9,670 nucleotides of DNA from Acidobacteriota bacterium (GTDB taxonomy: Bacteria; Acidobacteriota; HRBIN11): the NCBI GenBank assembly GCA_030550225.1, contig JAUQPV010000075.1:1-9670 (forward strand), given 5' to 3'. Shown here piece by piece: positions 5,673-9,670 of this stretch. Made by a program: the position numbers and the translations under genes. Positions within the stretch are counted from its first letter, which is position 1; each line of letters begins with the position of its first letter. The notes under the pieces were generated by a model that saw nothing but the letters and a program-made list of their open reading frames with translations, was not told the origin of the DNA and made no database searches.

Positions 5673-6454
5673 CCAGTCGCATCGACGGGCGTTCACCCCT
5701 ACAGGTCCGACCGATTCGGGTCCACGCCGCCTTCCTGCGGCAGCCCCCGGGCTCCGCCTTCATCGAGTGGGGCGGTACGCGAGTCCTCGTCGCCGTTAGC
5801 CTGGAAGACCGGGTCCCGGCCTTCCTTCAGGGGACGGGCCAGGGCTGGATCTCGGCCGACTACACGCTCCTGTCCCGCATGGGTGGAAGTCGGGTAACCC
5901 CGACGTCGGACCGGGGGAGCGCCTCCGGTCGGGCCGTCGAGATCCGACGCCTGATCGGGCGGAGCCTTCGGGCCGCCGTCGACCTGTTCGCCCTCGGCGA
6001 GGTGACCGTCTGGGTCGATTGCGACGTCCTGGAGGCCGACGGGGGCACCCGCGTGGCGGCCGTCACCGGCGGCTGGGTCGCCCTGGCCCTGGCCTTCGAC
6101 CAATGGGTCCGTCGGGGCGACCTTCCCCGATGGCCGATGACGAACGTGGTCGCCGGCATCAGCATGGGCTTTCTGCGGGACCAGCTCTTCGTCGACCTCA
6201 ACTACTTCGAGGACAGTCAGGCCGACGTGGACATCAACGTCGTGATGACGGCCGCCGGCCACCTCGTCGAGCTCCAGGTCCTGGGCGAGCACGGCACCCT
6301 GCCGCCTTCCTCGGTCGGCACCGTGCTGAGTACGGCGTGGAGGGTCTTGCGGCCCATCTTCCAACTTCAATATGAGGCCGTCGCTCCCCATCTGCGGCCC
6401 GACCACCTGGCCCAGGTCCGGTCTCTACTCCAGCTCCCAGAGAGCCCGCCGTGA
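5669..6454 (+). CDS. rph: Ribonuclease PH
   Basis: 261-residue RNase PH, a phosphate-dependent 3'-to-5' exoribonuclease that trims tRNA and other RNA 3' ends, usually as a hexamer. Signature blocks are GQGWISADYTLL (57-68), GRAVEIRRLIGRSLRAAVDL (87-106) with Arg88, DCDVLEADGGTR (117-128) with Arg128, and DLNYFEDSQADVDINVVM (176-193) with Asp182 and Asp188 at the expected catalytic positions. The start ATG overlaps the GerMN stop as ATGA. The protein is about 20 residues longer than usual, mainly at the C-terminal end. After the catalytic block the usual EVQGTAEG is ELQVLGEHG, a departure from the family norm close to the active-site face. It is cotranscribed with the GerMN gene and rdgB. Confidence 0.96.
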   Translation: MTSRIDGRSPLQVRPIRVHAAFLRQPPGSAFIEWGGTRVLVAVSLEDRVPAFLQGTGQGWISADYTLLSRMGGSRVTPTSDRGSASGRAVEIRRLIGRSLRAAVDLFALGEVTVWVDCDVLEADGGTRVAAVTGGWVALALAFDQWVRRGDLPRWPMTNVVAGISMGFLRDQLFVDLNYFEDSQADVDINVVMTAAGHLVELQVLGEHGTLPPSSVGTVLSTAWRVLRPIFQLQYEAVAPHLRPDHLAQVRSLLQLPESPP

Positions 6455-6466
6455 CGGGGATCGCCC

Positions 6467-7084
6467 ATGCAGCGCCTCTGCATCGGCGTCGCCACCCGGA
6501 ATCCCCATAAGGTCCAGGAGATCCGCCACTTCTTGGAAACCGCCGGCCTGGCCGTCGAGGTCCGGTCCGGCCTGGACCTGGACATCCCTGAACCGGAAGA
6601 GGCCGGGACGACCTTCCTGGAGAATGCCCGCCGGAAGGCCCTGTACTACGCCCCTCGCCTTGGATGCCCGACCCTCGCCGATGATTCGGGCCTCGTCGTG
6701 GAGGCCCTGCAGGGCTTCCCCGGCGTCCACAGCGCCCGCTGGGGCTCCGGCACGATGACGCAAGCCGAAAAGAACCAGTGGATCATCGAACGACTCCGGG
6801 GCCTCCCCCCGGACCGCCGTAGGGCCTGGTTCGTCTGTGCCCTGGCCTTTGCCGAGGCTGACCGCATCCTGTGGGAGACCGAGGTCCGCGTCGAGGGCCG
6901 AATCGCGGAAGTGCCCCGTGGCGAAGGTGGATTCGGCTACGACCCCATCTTCCTGTACCCGCCCCTGGGGAAAACCTTCGCCGAGTTGACCGTCGAGGAG
7001 AAAAACGCCGTTAGCCACCGGGGCCGCGCCCTGCGGGCCTGGCTTGAGTTTTTAGTAGGCCAGGGGCTGGGGGCTGAGGGGTAA
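6467..7084 (+). CDS. rdgB: XTP/dITP diphosphatase (RdgB/HAM1 family)
   Basis: 205-residue pyrophosphatase that hydrolyses dITP, ITP and XTP to monophosphates, keeping deaminated purines out of DNA and RNA. All family marks are present: ATRNPHK (9-15) with Lys15, TFLENARRKA (49-58) with Glu52, LADDSGLVVEAL (70-81) with catalytic Asp72/Asp73, PGVHSARW (85-92), GEGGFGYDP (152-160) and SHRGRAL from 183. The ATG at 6467 is 12 nt after the rph stop, so translation is probably coupled in one operon. Family length is normal, about 200 residues. The last codons run into GGGGCTGGGGGCTGAGGGG, a G-rich low-complexity tail. Confidence 0.97.
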   Translation: MQRLCIGVATRNPHKVQEIRHFLETAGLAVEVRSGLDLDIPEPEEAGTTFLENARRKALYYAPRLGCPTLADDSGLVVEALQGFPGVHSARWGSGTMTQAEKNQWIIERLRGLPPDRRRAWFVCALAFAEADRILWETEVRVEGRIAEVPRGEGGFGYDPIFLYPPLGKTFAELTVEEKNAVSHRGRALRAWLEFLVGQGLGAEG

Positions 7085-7093
7085 GTCCTGGGT

Positions 7094-7146
7094 GGCAGGT
7101 GTCGCGGGAAGTCGAGTCCGACAGATGCCTGCCTCTTTGCCTTTTG
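7094..7146 (+). terminator. Possible terminator after rdgB
   Basis: GGCAGGTGTC (7094-7103) pairs with GACA (7120-7123) and CCTGCC (7128-7133), leaving a 4-nt bulge. The stem is followed by a T-rich stretch, TCTTTGCCTTTTGC. This lies between the convergent rdgB and zinc-ribbon genes. The bulge and the interrupted T-tract make it a weak candidate. Confidence 0.35.
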
Positions 7147-7175
7147 CTTCCCGGTTCGCCGTCCGAATGCCCGAC

Positions 7176-7511
7176 TCACGACTCCAGGCCCATCAGGCGT
7201 CGGAAGAAGCCCCGCCGCTTCTGCTTCTGGAGCAAGAGCGTCTCCAGCTCGCCCCGGTCGAAATAGACGCCCTCGCAGGACGTGCACCGATCCACTTCGA
7301 TGCCCTCCAGGGTGACGGCTTCCATGTCGTGGCCGCACTTGGGACACTTCATCCAGTGAAGCTGACGAAGCCGCTCGAGTTCTTCCTGGGTCTCCCTTTG
7401 AAGCTGTTCCTGAAGCCGCTTCTGACGTTCCTGCCGGATCTTCTCCAGGAATTCCCGCTCATGCCGGACGAACCATTCGTCTTCCCGCTCCTTGGCGATG
7501 TCCTTGGGCAT
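7176..7511 (-). CDS. Small zinc-ribbon protein (TFIIB-type zinc finger) with basic coiled-coil N-terminus
   Basis: 111-residue protein. Residues 1-52 are a highly charged Glu/Arg/Gln helix with probable coiled-coil character. Residues 54-90 form a zinc ribbon of the zf-TFIIB type: CPKCG with Cys56 and Cys59, then CTSCEGVYFDRGELE with Cys76 and Cys79. The C-terminal tail is basic (KQKRRGFFRRLMG). The ATG at 7511 is well supported by AGGAGG 6 nt upstream; the frame is open further upstream but holds only repeat DNA. Proteins with this ribbon are widespread and mostly uncharacterised; nucleic-acid or protein binding is the usual guess. It is convergent with rdgB, divergent from gdhA, and its stop falls in GAGTCGTGAGTCGGG, a short repeated stretch. 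Confidence 0.88.
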   Translation of the reverse strand: MPKDIAKEREDEWFVRHEREFLEKIRQERQKRLQEQLQRETQEELERLRQLHWMKCPKCGHDMEAVTLEGIEVDRCTSCEGVYFDRGELETLLLQKQKRRGFFRRLMGLES

Positions 7512-7540
7512 ACGTCGCCTCCTGGTCCAGCATCTTGCCC

Positions 7541-7570
7541 ATCTTACTGGACGGTCGCAGGCTCGATCAA
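7541..7570 (-). promoter_or_regulatory. Promoter candidate for the zinc-ribbon gene
   Basis: On the minus strand TTGATC (7570-7565) and TAAGAT (7546-7541) are separated by 18 nt; each matches the sigma-70 consensus at four of six positions. Predicted initiation near 7534 gives a leader of about 23 nt containing the strong AGGAGG before the ATG at 7511. Confidence 0.4.
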
Positions 7571-7602
7571 ACCCCTGGGGGACTGTTTCAGCTGGGGTGA
7601 GT

Positions 7603-7693
7603 GGACAGGTCGGATATATCGGGAATTCGGGAGTTCGGGAACTCGGCATTTCGGCAAATGGGCAGGTCGGCCATGCGGGTCATTCGGCAGATA
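7603..7693 (+). repeat. Octamer array C upstream of gdhA
   Basis: From 7621, seven contiguous exact 8-bp units run to 7676 (GGGAATTC, GGGAGTTC, GGGAACTC, GGCATTTC and so on), then one 9-bp unit and GGCAGATA (7686-7693). Two 9-bp units (7603-7620) precede them. Several words are shared with other arrays: GGCAGATA with A and B, GGCAGGTC with A, GGGAATTC with D. It is inverted relative to array D at 7841-7896. Confidence 0.8.
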
Positions 7694-7697
7694 GGCG

Positions 7698-7778
7698 CCA
7701 AGATGGGACCCTGTTCATCGGAGGGAGTCCGGGCCTCGAGGCCCTCCGAGGCAGGTCCCCGAGGTCCCTCTATCTTGG
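7698..7778. other. Nested inverted repeats in the gdhA upstream region
   Basis: CCAAGAT (7698-7704) is complementary to ATCTTGG (7772-7778). Inside, TCGGAGGG (7718-7725) pairs with CCCTCCGA (7742-7749). A perfect 14-bp palindrome, GGGCCTCGAGGCCC, lies at 7731-7744. With arrays C and D as outer arms, the whole of 7600-7900 could fold as one long imperfect hairpin. I see no gene in this 472-bp spacer. Confidence 0.6.
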
Positions 7779-7840
7779 GATACGGGCATTTCGGGGCCTC
7801 CTACGGACGGCTGTCGGCTCGGTTCATCCCTCCATCGACC

Positions 7841-7896
7841 CATCTGCCGGACTGCCCAACTGCCGGACTCCCGAATGGCCGAATTCCCGGACTCCC
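7841..7896 (-). repeat. Octamer array D upstream of gdhA (seven units)
   Basis: Seven contiguous units of exactly 8 bp, GG-first on the minus strand: GGGAGTCC twice, GGGAATTC, GGCCATTC, GGCAGTTG, GGCAGTCC and GGCAGATG. It is oriented opposite to array C, 147 bp away, in the same arrangement as arrays A and B. It ends about 20 bp before the candidate gdhA promoter. Confidence 0.8.
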
Positions 7897-7916
7897 TCGC
7901 TTTTTCCAGTGGGTTA

Positions 7917-7925
7917 TGCGACAAT
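7917..7925 (+). promoter_or_regulatory. Extended -10 candidate for gdhA
   Basis: TGCGACAAT has TG at the extended -10 position before GACAAT, which matches TATAAT at four positions. The -35 region, within the T-rich CGCTTTTTCC stretch, is poor. If used, the transcript would start near 7932 and carry a leader of about 50 nt holding the hairpin at 7969-7983, but not the octamer arrays. Confidence 0.25.
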
Positions 7926-7968
7926 AGGAAGGGCCGGGGTGGCTGGTGCCGACGCCACTTCCCCCGGC

Positions 7969-7983
7969 GGGAGGGTGCCTCCC
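7969..7983 (+). promoter_or_regulatory. Shine-Dalgarno hairpin of gdhA
   Basis: GGGAGG (7969-7974), loop GTG, CCTCCC (7978-7983), ending exactly at the base before the gdhA ATG. The 5' arm is the best ribosome-binding site for this start (GGAGG, 9 nt spacing), so the perfect 6-bp GC-rich stem would hide it. It may act as a translational control element or a temperature-sensitive structure. Confidence 0.6.
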
Positions 7984-9216
7984 ATGTCGAGCCTCGAATA
8001 TGTTCAATTCTACGTCCGCCAGGCCGCTGGCCGGCTTAACATCCCGGACCGTATCGTCCGCCTGCTGGTCAATCCAGACCGGACCGTGAAGGTCGAGGTC
8101 GCTTTCGAACGAGACAACGGCGAGGTCGAGACGCTGACGGGCTACCGAGTTCAGCACAACAACGCCCGGGGTCCCTTCAAGGGGGGCCTGCGGTATCACC
8201 CGACGGTCGACGAGGACGAGGTCGTCGCCTTAGCGTCCCTGATGACCTGGAAGACGGCTATCGTGAACGTCCCCTTCGGCGGCGGTAAGGGCGGCATCGC
8301 CTTCGACCCGGACCAGTACTCGCCCGCCGAGGTCGAGCGGGCGACCCGGAAGTTCATCAGCCGGATCCGGGAGTTCATCGGTCCCTACACGGACATCCCA
8401 GCGCCGGACGTGAACACAAACCCCCAGGTCATGGCCTGGGTCATGGACGAGTACAGCAAGTACTATGGGTTTCAGCCGGCCGTCGTGACGGGCAAGCCTG
8501 TCGAGCTTCACGGCTCCGAGGGCCGGCTCGACGCTACGGGCCGGGGTCTCCTGTACGTGCTCCGGGCCTACCTGGAGAAGGTCGGGGGTGACCTGACCGG
8601 TCAGCGGGTCGCCGTCCAGGGCTTCGGCAACGTGGGGAGCTTCGCGGCCCTGTGCTTCTACGAGGCGGGCGCCCGGGTCATCGCCGTCAGCGACGTCAGC
8701 GGCGGCCTCTACCGGGCCGACGGCCTGCCGGTTCCCCGACTCATCGAGTGGGTTCAAAAACATCGTCTCCTGAAGGGATGCCCCGAGGGCGACCCCATCA
8801 CCAACGAACAGCTCCTGACCCTGGACTGCGACATCCTGATCCCGGCCGCCTTGGGGAACGTCCTGACGAAGGACAACGCCGCCGACGTCCGGGCCCGCAT
8901 CGTCCTGGAGGGGGCGAACGCCCCAACGACGGCCGAGGCCGACGTCATCCTGCAACGCCGGGGCGTGACCGTCCTCCCGGACATCCTGGCCAACGCCGGG
9001 GGCGTGACCGTGTCGTACTTCGAGTGGACCCAAAACCTCCAGCAGTTCCGATGGCCGGCATCCCGAGTTTACGCCGAGTTGGAATCCGTCATGCGGCAGG
9101 CCCTCCAAGACGTCTGGACGATGGCCGAACGGCTGAAGTGCGACCTTCGGACGGCCGCCTATGCCCTGGCTGTCGGCCGAGTCGCCCGGGCGACGGCCCT
9201 CCGGGGATTGCAGTAA
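7984..9216 (+). CDS. gdhA: Glutamate dehydrogenase (Glu/Leu/Phe/Val dehydrogenase family)
   Basis: 410-residue, normal-length hexameric-type glutamate dehydrogenase, interconverting glutamate and 2-oxoglutarate plus ammonia with NAD(P). The substrate domain has GYRVQHNNARGPFKGGLRYH (53-72) with Lys66, MTWKTA with Lys90, PFGGGKGGI (97-105) with catalytic Lys102, and PAPDVNTN (139-146) with catalytic Asp142. The Rossmann domain has GFGNVG (213-218) and an Asp at the end of the second strand (VSD237), which may favour NAD. The ending motif ANAGGVTVSYFEW marks glutamate rather than branched-chain specificity. The ATG at 7984 starts at the usual family N-terminus; the open frame upstream is repeat DNA. 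It is followed by a heptamer array and a cNMP-domain gene on the same strand, 72 bp downstream. Confidence 0.96.
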   Translation: MSSLEYVQFYVRQAAGRLNIPDRIVRLLVNPDRTVKVEVAFERDNGEVETLTGYRVQHNNARGPFKGGLRYHPTVDEDEVVALASLMTWKTAIVNVPFGGGKGGIAFDPDQYSPAEVERATRKFISRIREFIGPYTDIPAPDVNTNPQVMAWVMDEYSKYYGFQPAVVTGKPVELHGSEGRLDATGRGLLYVLRAYLEKVGGDLTGQRVAVQGFGNVGSFAALCFYEAGARVIAVSDVSGGLYRADGLPVPRLIEWVQKHRLLKGCPEGDPITNEQLLTLDCDILIPAALGNVLTKDNAADVRARIVLEGANAPTTAEADVILQRRGVTVLPDILANAGGVTVSYFEWTQNLQQFRWPASRVYAELESVMRQALQDVWTMAERLKCDLRTAAYALAVGRVARATALRGLQ

Positions 9217-9220
9217 AGCG

Positions 9221-9269
9221 GGGTCCTGGGTCCCAGGTGCCGGAACCCGGGACTTGGGACCCGGAATCC
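9221..9269 (+). repeat. Heptamer array between gdhA and the cNMP-domain gene (seven 7-bp units)
   Basis: Seven contiguous units of exactly 7 bp, such as GGGTCCT, GGGTCCC, GGAACCC, GGGACTT and GGGACCC, start 4 bp after the gdhA stop. Because units are partly complementary to each other (GGGTCCC at 9228-9234 with GGGACCC at 9256-9262; CCTGGG/CCCAGG at 9225-9237), the transcript can form hairpins, but no T-tract follows. Unit words resemble those at 1059-1086 inside the nuclease gene. Confidence 0.8.
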
Positions 9270-9288
9270 CTTCCAAACTGAGGCGGCT

Positions 9289-9670
9289 ATGGATCCCAAG
9301 ACGTCGATCTCGGATCAAATCGAGAATTTGCGGGCTCACGGCGAGATCCAGACCTATGAAGCGGGCGCTGTCCTGATGACCGTGGGGGCGCCCTCTGACC
9401 GCGTCTTCCTCCTGATCGAGGGCCAGGTCGAGGTCTGGCTGGAGGGCGATAGCGAGCCCCTCGCCATCCGCGAGGCCCCGACCGTCCTGGGCGAGGTCGG
9501 CTGGGTCCTGCAAGCGCCCCGGTCGGCGACGATCAAGGCCCGGACGCCCGTGAAGGCTCTCAGCTTGGACGGTGCCTGGCTCCGGCAGGCTTACCTCCAC
9601 GGCGACCCGACGGTCCTGCGCTTTGTGTGGTACCTCATGGAGAATATGGCCGAACGGCTCCACGAGATGA
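9289..9670 (+). CDS. Cyclic nucleotide-binding domain protein, N-terminal part (cut by window end)
   Basis: The first 127 codons are open and run off the window. The ATG at 9289 has GAGG 5 nt upstream. The sequence fits the cNMP-binding beta-barrel of the CAP/PKA-regulatory type: YEAGAVLMTVGAPSDRVFLL (23-42), IEGQVEVW, then LGEVGWVLQAPRSATIKA, the phosphate-binding cassette with its Glu and the Arg of PRSAT both present, so ligand binding is possible. A helix (LRFVWYLMENMAERLHEM) follows, as in CAP-like proteins. What comes next, a DNA-binding helix-turn-helix or another output domain, lies outside the window, so regulator versus other sensor is undecided. It is on the same strand as gdhA, 72 bp downstream. 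The overlapping long minus-strand frame has no protein-like features. Confidence 0.85.
   Translation, partial: MDPKTSISDQIENLRAHGEIQTYEAGAVLMTVGAPSDRVFLLIEGQVEVWLEGDSEPLAIREAPTVLGEVGWVLQAPRSATIKARTPVKALSLDGAWLRQAYLHGDPTVLRFVWYLMENMAERLHEM

Noticed and set aside
7094..7175. Small RNA gene or riboswitch between rdgB and the zinc-ribbon gene
   Set aside because: Only a bulged hairpin with a T-rich flank is visible, and I recognise no riboswitch core; a weak terminator is the simpler reading.
7492..7983. 164-codon N-terminal extension of glutamate dehydrogenase
   Set aside because: It would be encoded by the octamer arrays and part of the divergent zinc-ribbon gene; the family N-terminus and ribosome-binding site fit the ATG at 7984.
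8230..9663. Long open frame on the minus strand (477 codons) opposite gdhA and the cNMP-domain gene
   Set aside because: It lies antisense to strongly supported genes, is rich in Gly/Arg/Asp/Pro without any domain motif, and arises from GC-rich codon use on the other strand.

Overview
This is a GC-rich bacterial chromosomal window carrying eight protein-coding genes, the last one cut by the right edge. All the recognisable proteins are housekeeping or general-metabolism types. I see no transposase, integrase, phage gene, tRNA, rRNA or CRISPR array. The host cannot be named from the sequence. High GC, many charged residues, and several families common in thermophiles would fit a GC-rich, possibly thermophilic, environmental lineage, but that is inference only.

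Layout. Left part, minus strand: a complete RidA-type enamine/imine deaminase (10-417), preceded on the same strand by a 1125-residue AddB-like PD-(D/E)XK nuclease with an intact iron-sulphur cysteine set (613-3990). A short divergent promoter region (3991-4066) separates the nuclease from a plus-strand protein of unknown family (4067-4867). Next come three perfect and one variant copy of a 22-bp palindromic repeat (4895-4984). Then a tight three-gene operon follows: a membrane-anchored GerMN-domain protein, RNase PH (rph, ATGA overlap with the previous gene) and the XTP/dITP pyrophosphatase rdgB. A convergent small zinc-ribbon protein follows (7176-7511, minus). A 472-bp spacer full of inverted repeats leads to glutamate dehydrogenase (7984-9216, plus), and then to the start of a cyclic-nucleotide-binding-domain protein (9289 to the window edge).

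How the genes relate. The GerMN-rph-rdgB order is one I recall from Bacillus, and it groups RNA 3'-end processing with nucleotide-pool cleaning. RidA is also a metabolite-damage enzyme. The nuclease is a candidate double-strand-break processing subunit, but its expected helicase partner is not in the window.

The unusual part is the DNA between and inside the genes. Degenerate tandem arrays with a strict 8-bp or 7-bp period recur throughout. Octamer arrays (GG-C/G-A-N-N-T-N) occur as two inverted pairs, at 433-464/574-629 and 7603-7693/7841-7896. Each pair encloses further nested hairpins, so the two loci share one architecture. Octamer arrays also run into the 3' coding ends of the nuclease and GerMN genes. 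Heptamer arrays lie between gdhA and the cNMP gene (9221-9269) and, without breaking the frame, inside the nuclease domain of the AddB-like gene (866-921 and 1059-1086). These arrays and the 22-bp palindromes are the best candidates for something undescribed here.
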